DNA from: CAYSCW01 sp964449165
GTDB lineage: Bacteria > Acidobacteriota > Aminicenantia > Aminicenantales > Aminicenantaceae
Assembly: GCA_964449165.1 (NCBI GenBank)
Contig: CAYVAT010000031.1
Coordinates: 1 to 37,211 of the forward strand
Length of the DNA stretch: 37,211 nucleotides
Direction of reading: 5' to 3'
Shown here one piece after another: positions 23,792-30,851 of the stretch (position 1 is the stretch's first letter; each line of letters starts with the position of its first letter). The position numbers were made by a program, and so were the translations under genes. The notes below the pieces were generated by a model. It was not told the DNA's origin and made no database searches. It saw only the letters and a program-made list of their open reading frames with translations.

Positions 23792-26700
23792 TTTTTCCTA
23801 TCCGCCAAGCTGTAGACAACGGGAATCACGATCAGAGTAAGAAAGGTGGAAACGGTCAGCCCGCCTATCACTGTTATGGCCATCGGTGCCCTGACCTCGG
23901 CGCCTTCTCCGATGCCTATGGCAAGAGGCAAAAGCCCTAAAGTCGTGGTCAGCATGGTCATCAGGATGGGACGCATGCGCTGTCTGCCCGCCAGGATGAT
24001 AGCTTTTACCTTTTCCTCTCCCTTTGCCCGTATTTGATTGATGCGGTCTATCAATACGATAGCGTTGTTGACCACGATTCCTGCCAGGAGGATCGAGCCT
24101 ATAAACACCACCACACTGATTTTTGCTCCTGTTATCCAGAGGGCAAAAACAGCACCTATGAAGGCTAAAGGGATGGTAAAGATGATGACTAAGGGATGAA
24201 TGAAAGACTCGAATTGGGATGCCATGACCAGATAAACTAGGAATATGGCCAGGAGGAGTGCGAATCTCAATGAACGGAAGGAAAAGTTCATCTCTTCATT
24301 CTGACCGGCAATTTCTGCTGTCATCCCGCTGGGGATATCGAGATTCTGGATGATGCCCATCAGTTCCTGCGCAGCAGCGCCCAGATCACCGTATTCTAAA
24401 TTCGAGGTGATCAACGCTACCCTTTCCTGGTCAACTCGACGAATCTCACTCGGACCGGTCCCGATGACAATATCCGCAACGCCTTCAAGAGGAACAGGGT
24501 GTTCACTTTCTGGGTTTATGATCAACCGGCGGATATCATCGATGGATGCGCGATCTTCCTCCCGGGAACGGACCAGTACATCTATTTTTCTATCATGCCA
24601 GGAATAACGTGTGGCCACTTCTCCGCGAATCTTCTTAACCACTTTGTCTGCAATCTCATAGACATTTAAGCCCAAAGCGGCTGCCCGGTCACGATCAAAA
24701 TAAATCTGAACCTCAGGATGGCCAACTTCCATGGATGATTTGATGTCAGTGAACCTCCCCGACTCTGACATCCGCTCCACAATCACGTTCGCTGTCTCCT
24801 TCAACTGTTTCAAATCAAAACCAGCCACTTCCAGTTCAACGGGAGTTTTGAACGTGAAGAGAGTGGGGCGGTAAAATTTGTACTGGACGCCAGGAGAACC
24901 TTCTATGATTCTCCTCATCTCTGTCATGGTCTCATCTTCCTGAGTCCTCTTGGATCCTGGGGCCAGAGATACACTGAGCTCGCCCCAGTTTTCTCCTCCA
25001 TGTTCAGGATTGGCATCGAAACGATTCCCTGTGCCAGCCACAGAAAAAATGGTCTTCACATCCTTTATTTCTCCTGAGGGCTTCTGGATGGCAGCGAGAA
25101 CCTGATCGGTTTTATCCAAAGGGGTTCCTGGAGGCAAACGAAACTCTACCCTGAACTCTCCTTGAGAAAGCTGAGGTATCAATTCCACACCCAGATTCGT
25201 GATCAGGATGAGCGTTATCAGGAAAAGACCAAGGGCCACAGCCAGAACGATTCCTCTGTGGCTTAATGACCATCTTAAAAATCGGGGATATACGTCCTCC
25301 AGTTTTGTGTATCCCCGATTAAAAATCTTTAAGGCTGGATTCAGGATAATCCGGAACAGGCGGGAGAAAAAACGGATTGTCTTGAATGTAACCTTGAGGA
25401 TAAAAATGGGGATGGCGGTGAAGACAAATCGCTGTATTGACCTCGTTATCTTTCTAAAGCGGCTGCGTGGTTCCGGTTTTTCTATCTTTCTAACATCTTC
25501 TCCCCTGCGTTTTTCTGTGGAAGCTAGCATAGGGATAAGCGTCAGGGCGACCACGAGCGAGACCAGCAGGGAAAAGGTGATGGTTAAGGCTTGGTCACGG
25601 AAGAGCTGTCCGGCAACCCCTCTGACAAATACCAGCGGGAAAAAAACTGCTATCGTGGTTAGCGTGGAAGCAGAAACAGCGGTTCCGACTTCACTGGCTC
25701 CATCAAGAACAGCTGTTTTAACATCTTTGCCTTTCTCTCGATGGCGGGATATGTTCTCCAAGACGACGATGGAATTATCCAGCAACATGCCGATTCCCAG
25801 TGCGATTCCCCCAAGAGACATGATGTTGAGAGTGATGTCTGCTCCATACATCAGATTAAAGGTGGCGATAACTGAAACAGGTATAGAGAGAGAAATAATA
25901 ACCGTTGCCCAGAAGTTTCGAAGAAAAAAATAAAGAATGACAATAGCCAGCAAGCCCCCGATAAGAGCTGCGTTTATGACCTCGTTGACTGCTTGCTGGA
26001 TAAAAACAGCCTGATCATAGACCTTGACCATCTTCAGGTCAGGAGGCAAGATGTCTCTTACTCTTTTCAGCCGCTTCTCCACTGCCCGGGAAACAGCGAC
26101 TGTGTTGGCATCGCCTTCCTTATATATGGCTACCTCCACAGCTTCCATTCCACCTATTCGAGTAATGGCCTTGCGTTCCTTGTAACCATGACGGACGGCC
26201 GCTATGTCTTTAAGATAAACGGGAATGCTGTCTCTGTAGGCCACAATCACATTGCCCATTTCATGCACAGATTGAAATTGATTCAACGTGCGAATCAAAA
26301 ATTGGTGTGTCCCCTCTTCGAGACGACCACCGGAAAGATTGACGTTCTCTTCATAGAGAACATTGGCGATTCTTTCTATGGGCAGGTTAAGCTGTGCAAG
26401 TTTCATCTGATCGATAAAGATCTGTACTTCATCTTCCAGCCCCCCGCTTATTCTGACCGCAGCCACTCCCAGGGCAGACTCCAGTTCTTTCTTAACCTGC
26501 TCATCAGCAAACCGCCTTAAGTACTTAAGTTTTTCCTCATCGAATACTCCCGGACGCTCCCCCGACTCCTTTCCAGATTCTCTATAAAGAGCAAACCGAA
26601 TAACAGGATCCAACGACGGATCAAAACGCAGGATCACTGGCCTTTTCACCTCAAGAGGTAACTCCATGGCATCCATTTTCTCCCTGACTTCCAGGACAGC

Positions 26701-27012
26701 ATAATCCATATCCGAGCCCCAGGAAAATTCAAGAATCACATCCGATTGGCCTGAACGAGAGATGGAGCTAATCTTTTGAACATTCTTGACTACTCCAACA
26801 ATTTCTTCGATGGGCTTTGTGATCAGATTTTCCACTTCTGCTGGCGCAGCCCCCTCATACTCTGTCCTGATTGTCATGGTGGGATAGGTCAACTCCGGAA
26901 GCAGATTGATCTTAAGCCGAGTAAAAGAGACAAATCCAAACAGCAACACCGCAATAGTAAACATGGCCACCGTTACCCGGCGCCTGATGGAAGCATCTAT
27001 GACTTTTTTCAT
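23788..27012 (-). CDS. RND efflux permease, first of two (AcrB/MdtB-type)
   Basis: 1074 residues. Typical order: helix 1 (RRRVTVAMFTIAVLLFGFVS), the porter domain, helices 2-6 with GIGMLLDNSIVVLENISRHR in helix 4, second porter domain, helices 8-12 with VVNNAIVLIDRINQIRAKGE. Between helices 6 and 7 it has a longer cytoplasmic insertion with an amphipathic helix (about 505-590, many Arg, Lys and Phe). It starts 4 bases inside the adaptor gene (overlap at 27009-27012) and overlaps the second permease by 4 bases. No TolC-like outer channel is in the operon, so one must be supplied from elsewhere. Substrate unknown. Confidence 0.92.
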   Translation of the reverse strand: MKKVIDASIRRRVTVAMFTIAVLLFGFVSFTRLKINLLPELTYPTMTIRTEYEGAAPAEVENLITKPIEEIVGVVKNVQKISSISRSGQSDVILEFSWGSDMDYAVLEVREKMDAMELPLEVKRPVILRFDPSLDPVIRFALYRESGKESGERPGVFDEEKLKYLRRFADEQVKKELESALGVAAVRISGGLEDEVQIFIDQMKLAQLNLPIERIANVLYEENVNLSGGRLEEGTHQFLIRTLNQFQSVHEMGNVIVAYRDSIPVYLKDIAAVRHGYKERKAITRIGGMEAVEVAIYKEGDANTVAVSRAVEKRLKRVRDILPPDLKMVKVYDQAVFIQQAVNEVINAALIGGLLAIVILYFFLRNFWATVIISLSIPVSVIATFNLMYGADITLNIMSLGGIALGIGMLLDNSIVVLENISRHREKGKDVKTAVLDGASEVGTAVSASTLTTIAVFFPLVFVRGVAGQLFRDQALTITFSLLVSLVVALTLIPMLASTEKRRGEDVRKIEKPEPRSRFRKITRSIQRFVFTAIPIFILKVTFKTIRFFSRLFRIILNPALKIFNRGYTKLEDVYPRFLRWSLSHRGIVLAVALGLFLITLILITNLGVELIPQLSQGEFRVEFRLPPGTPLDKTDQVLAAIQKPSGEIKDVKTIFSVAGTGNRFDANPEHGGENWGELSVSLAPGSKRTQEDETMTEMRRIIEGSPGVQYKFYRPTLFTFKTPVELEVAGFDLKQLKETANVIVERMSESGRFTDIKSSMEVGHPEVQIYFDRDRAAALGLNVYEIADKVVKKIRGEVATRYSWHDRKIDVLVRSREEDRASIDDIRRLIINPESEHPVPLEGVADIVIGTGPSEIRRVDQERVALITSNLEYGDLGAAAQELMGIIQNLDIPSGMTAEIAGQNEEMNFSFRSLRFALLLAIFLVYLVMASQFESFIHPLVIIFTIPLAFIGAVFALWITGAKISVVVFIGSILLAGIVVNNAIVLIDRINQIRAKGEEKVKAIILAGRQRMRPILMTMLTTTLGLLPLAIGIGEGAEVRAPMAITVIGGLTVSTFLTLIVIPVVYSLADRKK

Positions 27013-28067
27013 TGTTCAACCAATTTGACTTTTGAGCCATCCCTTAAGCTGCCTAAACCCGTTGTGACAACCATATCGCCTACCTCTAGACCTGACACAA
27101 CTTCCACATGCGTGGAATTACTGTACCCGACTCGAACCTCTTCCTTGGTGACCGTATCGCTGTCGACCACAAAGATCCATGCCTGGGTATCTTCGGTAAG
27201 GATGGCATTTTTTGGAACAAGGATAGCATTTTCATGAGTATCATAGACAATCCCAACCCTGGTAAACATGCCAGGTTTCAACCTGAGGGTTTTATCACTG
27301 ACCTCCACAGTTACCTTGAAAGTTCCGGTTCCAGCGTCGACTATAGGACTTATACGCGAGATTTTACCCTTGAATTCAGAATCCGGCAGGGCATCTGCTG
27401 TGAGCCTTGCTGGAAAGCCAACATACAGTTTTCTCATCTCCTTCTCTGGAACATGAAGCACAGCCAGTAAAGGATCAAAATCGGTGACTTGGAATGTCGG
27501 CTGATCCGTCTTCACCATATTTCCTACTTTAATGAGCCTCCGGGATACGACACCGGAGATAGGCGCTTTTATTTCTGTATAATCCAGCCGGAGCTTTGCC
27601 AAATCATAAGCAGCTTTCTGAGTGTTGTATTCAGACTTTGTCTTCTCATATGTTTCCTGGCTGACGATTTTGTTCTTGAACAAGGACTCGTTCCGCTCGA
27701 ATTCACTGGAAATCTTCTCCAGTATCGAATGGGCCTGATTGACCTCCAACCTATACTGCTCATCATCCAGTTTGGCCAGCACCTGTCCTGCTTTAACCCA
27801 ATTTCCCTCCTCCATAAAAATCCTTTGGACTACACCACTGACCTTGGCTACCACAACTGCCTCTGCTTCGGCTTCCAAATTCGTGGATCCAGAATAGGTT
27901 GCTGTTATCGAACCCTGGATGACTTCTGCCGCTTCAATGGGAATGGCTGTCTCCTCCTGCTTCTTCTCTTTGACTTGGGAATTGGCATTGTTTCCGCAGC
28001 TATAAAATAAGAATGCAGCTGTTATAATCATCAGGATAATCGCCATTTGTTTAAATCTTACTCTCAT
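27009..28067 (-). CDS. RND efflux periplasmic adaptor lipoprotein (HlyD/MFP family)
   Basis: 352 residues. Lipoprotein signal with cysteine 24 (FLFYSC). A lipoyl-like half (VVAKVSGVVQRIFMEEGNWV, then the matching APISGVVSRRLIKVGNMVKT) flanks an alpha hairpin (about 110-165, LEVNQAHSILEKISSEFERN). A beta-barrel (PDSEFKGKISRISPIVDAGT) and a membrane-proximal domain follow. AAGGAG lies 8 bases before the ATG. It is first in a three-gene efflux operon with two permeases. The operon has a long leader: the sigma-54 promoter at 28296-28311 predicts a start at about 28285, 218 bases before the ATG. Confidence 0.92.
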   Translation of the reverse strand: MRVRFKQMAIILMIITAAFLFYSCGNNANSQVKEKKQEETAIPIEAAEVIQGSITATYSGSTNLEAEAEAVVVAKVSGVVQRIFMEEGNWVKAGQVLAKLDDEQYRLEVNQAHSILEKISSEFERNESLFKNKIVSQETYEKTKSEYNTQKAAYDLAKLRLDYTEIKAPISGVVSRRLIKVGNMVKTDQPTFQVTDFDPLLAVLHVPEKEMRKLYVGFPARLTADALPDSEFKGKISRISPIVDAGTGTFKVTVEVSDKTLRLKPGMFTRVGIVYDTHENAILVPKNAILTEDTQAWIFVVDSDTVTKEEVRVGYSNSTHVEVVSGLEVGDMVVTTGLGSLRDGSKVKLVEQ

Positions 28068-28295
28068 GGTCCAACTCCTTATTTAAAAATAGCTATGTTA
28101 TCGAGTGATACTTCTTTTGTTACTACGGATATCCATAAGAAAAAGTTCCGTTTTTTTTGTAAATTTGAAGGAGGAAATGGTCTCTTTTCTCATCCCGTTT
28201 TATCTAATAGCTTATCCTCGAATGCACAAAGCTTACATTTTTGGTCAAATCTTCTCGCTAGTTAAAAGTATCTTGCTTTTGCCATGAGTTCCCTG

Positions 28296-28311
28296 AGCAA
28301 ATTCTGTGCCA
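28296..28311 (-). promoter_or_regulatory. Sigma-54 promoter of the RND efflux operon
   Basis: On the minus strand the sequence is TGGCAC (28311-28306), AGAAT, TTGCT (28300-28296): full agreement with the -24/-12 consensus TGGCAC-N5-TTGCW. Predicted start about 28285. It has the same -24 and -12 elements as the promoter at 30288-30303. Such a promoter works only with an NtrC-type activator; the activator encoded at 33692-35062 is the only one in the window. Confidence 0.78.
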
Positions 28312-28320
28312 AAGTTTATA

Positions 28321-28342
28321 ACAGAGGTAATTTACCCTCTGT
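28321..28342. repeat. Inverted repeat next to the efflux sigma-54 promoter
   Basis: Arms ACAGAGG / CCTCTGT with an 8-base AT-rich centre, 9 bases upstream of the -24 box. It is too close to the promoter for a usual activator site; it may be a site for another regulator or a hairpin. It is unlike the TTTCCGACAATTTTGT sites of the other sigma-54 promoter. Confidence 0.45.
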
Positions 28343-28395
28343 CAATCGAAAAAGATAAAAATAAGAAAAAAATGTCAATTTCTTTTACATCAGGG

Positions 28396-28456
28396 TAAGC
28401 ATACTTATTTCCTTGATAGGGGTGAGGGACCAGCAAGCTGATTTCCCCAGCGAAGC
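28396..28456 (+). repeat. Inverted flanking element, copy A
   Basis: Begins TAAGCAT and ends in the core GCTGATTTCCCCAGCG. It aligns along its whole length with 35193-35263 in the opposite orientation: TAAGCATnCTTATTTC, TGATAGG, TGA-GGA and the core are shared; the other copy has a G-tract insertion before the core. The core can form a small hairpin (GCTG / CAGC). The start of each copy points outward, like terminal inverted repeats of the segment between them. Confidence 0.6.
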
Positions 28457-28653
28457 GGCGGTTCCTGTCCGTCTGAAGCCCATGGTGGTGGGTGGGAGGG
28501 TCTTGGCGAGGACGGATAGAAACCGACGCTTTTATCAGCTATCACGCAAAAGGAGATTCTGCAGCCAGAGGACAAATTCGCCGATTAAGTTCAAGCCTGA
28601 AAGGATTCCTAAAGAATGGAGCTGTGAAATTTTGAGATGAGCTCTATTCGTTT

Positions 28654-30099
28654 CTATCGATTGGCAAACTGAAATCCTGCCATGAAGTAAAGGCGGACGA
28701 TGTCCTCCATGATCTGAGGAGTGATGACGTAGATGGAGTCCCCTGCCGTGTGGACTCCATAGCGCCCTCCTCCCCGAGCCCAGGTAGAATAAGAAGGAAT
28801 ACCCTGCTCAAGGAAAGGCGCATAATCACTGTTTCCCCCGACAGAACGAATTTCTCCAGCGCTCACTTCGCTGTTTATTTCATACTTTTCATTAACATTG
28901 ATGAGGCATTCATAAAATCCAGGAAAAGTCTTTCCGCCGGAGACATAGATAGAATTTCCGACGCCATTCATGTCATGGTTACTCATCAGGATAGGCCTGG
29001 AAGGAAAATGGGGAAGATTTGAAGCCATGTGCCTGCTTCCCAAAAGTCCAACCTCTTCTGCAGCAAAGAGGGCAAAGAGGATTGAGCGCTTGGGCCGTTT
29101 CTTTAATTTGGAAAAGGCATGGGCCAGCCCCATCACCACAGAAGAGCCGCTGGCGTTATCACTTGCGCCCGGATGAAGAACAGGCCAGGGTCCCAGATGA
29201 TCCAGATGCCCTCCGAAGATCAAATATTCCTGCTTGAGCATGGGGTCTGAACCCTCGATCATACCCACCACATTATAGGTAGTAGCTGTGGGATGGTGTT
29301 TGCCTGCATGCTTTATTCTTGCCTTCACGCCGGTTAAAAAAGAGAGAGGATATCCATCGCGAAGTTGAGCCCTTACGCTCTCCACATCATATCCTTTTGG
29401 CGAAAAAAGCAGATTGGACACTCTTTCACCGGCCATAACCATGGGCAATCCTTCTATATAGACACCCGCTCCTGAGACAACCGCTCTCTCCAGAAAGATC
29501 ATCCCTGCAACCTGGTGTCTTCGGGCATTAACGATTTTAACCTCGCGTTCGATATATGGGGAAAAATCCTTGCCCTTGATCTGTGGAATCCCCCTAAAAG
29601 TGGCCACTATCTTTCCTTGAACATCGATATCTTTGTAATCATCCCAACCTAGTTCCGGAACTGTAAGGCCAAAGCCGACAAACACTACCTCGGCTTCAAC
29701 ATCTTGAAAACCGGAATAGAGCGTAGGACAAAAATCTTTGTAAATATCCATATCAATTGTCTGGGGCTTTTCCTCTTTATTTTTTGGTGGAAGAATAAGC
29801 GAAAACGCAGTCTCCCGCATTTCGCTGTAACTTATTTCAAAAGGCTGGAGAGAACCGCTGTCAAAGACAGGTTTAAGGCCCCACTCTTTGAATTTGGCTG
29901 CCGCCCATTTTGCGGCTTTGTTGTAGCCCTCTGTGCCTGAAAGCCGTCCTTGCATGACGGGTGATGCTAAAACCTTGGTTATCTCAAAAATATCTCCACC
30001 TTTTATGGACTTCATGATACTCTCCGCCTCATCCGCCAGAACAGGCTGCAGAATGAGCAAGAAAATAATCGAAGCTGATACCAGATGTTTAAATTTCAT
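28654..30099 (-). CDS. Exported M28-family zinc metallopeptidase
   Basis: 481 residues with a signal peptide (1 to about 22, ending LA). A PA-like insert lies at about 120-260 (GFQDVEAEVVFVGFGLTVPE). The M28 di-zinc catalytic core follows: GGHLDHLG (first His ligand, with Asp), GASDNASGSS (bridging Asp), FAAEEVGLLGS (catalytic Glu pair), MSNHDMNGVG (Asp ligand) and a late His in GVHTAGDSI. All expected ligands are present, so it should be an active aminopeptidase or carboxypeptidase in the periplasm. The ATG has AAGGAGAT 6 bases upstream. It is divergent from the sigma-54 operon, and its own promoter (30144-30172) lies just beyond the twin activator sites. Confidence 0.9.
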   Translation of the reverse strand: MKFKHLVSASIIFLLILQPVLADEAESIMKSIKGGDIFEITKVLASPVMQGRLSGTEGYNKAAKWAAAKFKEWGLKPVFDSGSLQPFEISYSEMRETAFSLILPPKNKEEKPQTIDMDIYKDFCPTLYSGFQDVEAEVVFVGFGLTVPELGWDDYKDIDVQGKIVATFRGIPQIKGKDFSPYIEREVKIVNARRHQVAGMIFLERAVVSGAGVYIEGLPMVMAGERVSNLLFSPKGYDVESVRAQLRDGYPLSFLTGVKARIKHAGKHHPTATTYNVVGMIEGSDPMLKQEYLIFGGHLDHLGPWPVLHPGASDNASGSSVVMGLAHAFSKLKKRPKRSILFALFAAEEVGLLGSRHMASNLPHFPSRPILMSNHDMNGVGNSIYVSGGKTFPGFYECLINVNEKYEINSEVSAGEIRSVGGNSDYAPFLEQGIPSYSTWARGGGRYGVHTAGDSIYVITPQIMEDIVRLYFMAGFQFANR

Positions 30100-30143
30100 G
30101 AATTATCTCCTTCATCCGTGTGATCCCTCTTGAGGGTACTCCG

Positions 30144-30172
30144 ATATTAATAAAGTTGCTGGCAAATTTCAA
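30144..30172 (-). promoter_or_regulatory. Probable sigma-70 promoter of the M28 peptidase gene
   Basis: On the minus strand TTGAAA (30172-30167), 17 bases, TAATAT (30149-30144), about 45 bases before the ATG. It is a reasonable housekeeping promoter. Its -35 box is only 24 bases from the nearer of the twin sites at 30196-30231, so the activator bound there could also affect this gene. Confidence 0.5.
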
Positions 30173-30195
30173 TTTAAGAGATGAAGATGTAAGCA

Positions 30196-30246
30196 TTTCC
30201 GACAATTTTGTAGGCTTTCCGACAATTTTGTCGATTTTTAAATCGA
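30196..30246 (+). promoter_or_regulatory. Twin upstream activator sites and adjacent inverted repeat
   Basis: The 16-base unit TTTCCGACAATTTTGT occurs twice, identical, at 30196-30211 and 30216-30231, with a period of exactly 20 bases (about two helix turns), so both lie on one face of the DNA. Each unit with its next bases forms an inverted repeat CGACAA-TT-TTGTCG (the first copy has TTGTAG). Directly after follows a second inverted repeat TCGATTT-TT-AAATCGA (30231-30246). They lie about 60-95 bp upstream of the -24 box, the typical place for NtrC-type activator sites. Confidence 0.75.
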
Positions 30247-30287
30247 CCTTGAACTTATATCTTTTTTATTTTCAACAAGATATATTC

Positions 30288-30303
30288 TGGCACAATTATT
30301 GCT
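30288..30303 (+). promoter_or_regulatory. Sigma-54 promoter of the five-gene envelope operon
   Basis: TGGCAC (30288-30293), AATTA, TTGCT (30299-30303): full match to the -24/-12 consensus. GG at 30289-30290 and GC at 30301-30302 place the start near 30314, so the leader is only about 25 bases and carries AGGAGG (30328-30333) before the ATG at 30339. The twin activator sites are upstream. Confidence 0.85.
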
Positions 30304-30338
30304 TCAGAATTTACCTGATTTTAACTCAGGAGGTTAAA

Positions 30339-30767
30339 ATGACATTCAAAAAAGCGATTGTTTGGTTAGGATCAATAATGATCCTTGGCGTAGGATTCAT
30401 TCTTGCTGCTGACAATCCTCAAACACAGGCTCAAAATGCTGTCCGGGAAAGAGTAAAATCTCAATTTAAGGTAGGACCATTTTTTATGGACCAGGACGGA
30501 GATGGAATCTGTGATTTCGCCCGCGACCACGATAACGACGGGATCCCCAATTGCCAGGATCCCGACTGGTCAAGACCTCAAGACGGAACGGGCTACAAAA
30601 ACAGAAATGCCAATCTCCCTGGAAAACAGCTCGGTTCAAAGAATGGTTATCGCGGCGGAAACGCCTGGAACAAAGGATTTTTCAGACGGAACAAGAGCGC
30701 TCTAGGAATTGGCCTTTGCGACGGCACAGGACCCAAGGGAAATGGCCACAGAGGCGGTAAGCGTTAA
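30339..30767 (+). CDS. Small exported DxDGDG calcium-loop-like protein
   Basis: 142 residues from the ATG at 30339 (AGGAGG 5 bases upstream; the open frame begins earlier but has no other start signal). Signal peptide about 1-24 (ILAA). The mature part has two acidic loops DQDGDGICD (51-59) and DHDNDGIPNCQDPDW (63-77), as in thrombospondin-type-3 or EF-hand-like calcium sites; cysteines at 58, 72 and 127. The C-terminal half is rich in Gly, Asn, Arg and Lys. Related small proteins with FxDxDGDGxxD loops occur in envelope or metal-response operons of other diderms. First gene after the sigma-54 promoter, so likely the most strongly made product. Metal buffering or sensing in the periplasm, like ZraP in role, is inference. 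Confidence 0.75.
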   Translation: MTFKKAIVWLGSIMILGVGFILAADNPQTQAQNAVRERVKSQFKVGPFFMDQDGDGICDFARDHDNDGIPNCQDPDWSRPQDGTGYKNRNANLPGKQLGSKNGYRGGNAWNKGFFRRNKSALGIGLCDGTGPKGNGHRGGKR

Positions 30768-30802
30768 GAATCAAGGATGAGAGATCCTTTCTCCTCTTTA
30801 AA

Positions 30803-30835
30803 AGAGAGAAAAGGAGCGCTGCTCCTTTTCTCTCT
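30803..30835 (+). promoter_or_regulatory. Perfect 15-bp stem hairpin between the first and second operon genes
   Basis: AGAGAGAAAAGGAGC, 3-base loop, GCTCCTTTTCTCTCT: a perfect 15-bp stem, 17 bases before the second ATG. No T tract follows, so it is not a standard terminator. A competing fold is possible because the preceding CCTTTCTCCTCTTT can also pair with the left arm. Likely roles are 3-prime protection of the first-gene message or partial attenuation, giving more of the first protein than of the rest. Confidence 0.65.
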
Positions 30836-30851
30836 CTCAATAAGGAAAAAA

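Larger units (their letters stand above)
28068..28653. other. Intergenic region: efflux leader, sigma-54 promoter, repeat copy A, unrecognised block
   Basis: About 590 bases. From right to left in transcription order of the efflux operon: an unrecognised GC-richer block (about 28457-28640), repeat copy A (28396-28456), an inverted repeat (28321-28342), the sigma-54 promoter (28296-28311) and a 218-base leader. A 75-codon open frame across the GC-rich block has no ribosome site and no recognisable protein character, so I leave it out. Confidence 0.5.

Noticed and set aside
25199..25933. 244-codon open frame antisense to the first RND permease
   Set aside because: Arg/Ser/Thr-rich shadow of the codon pattern of the permease on the opposite strand; no start signal. 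The same holds for antisense frames over the DUF5916 gene (4336-4890 and 5218-5625).
28413..28640. 75-codon plus-strand open frame in the intergenic block
   Set aside because: No ribosome site, odd composition, no recognisable protein features, and it begins inside the repeat copy.
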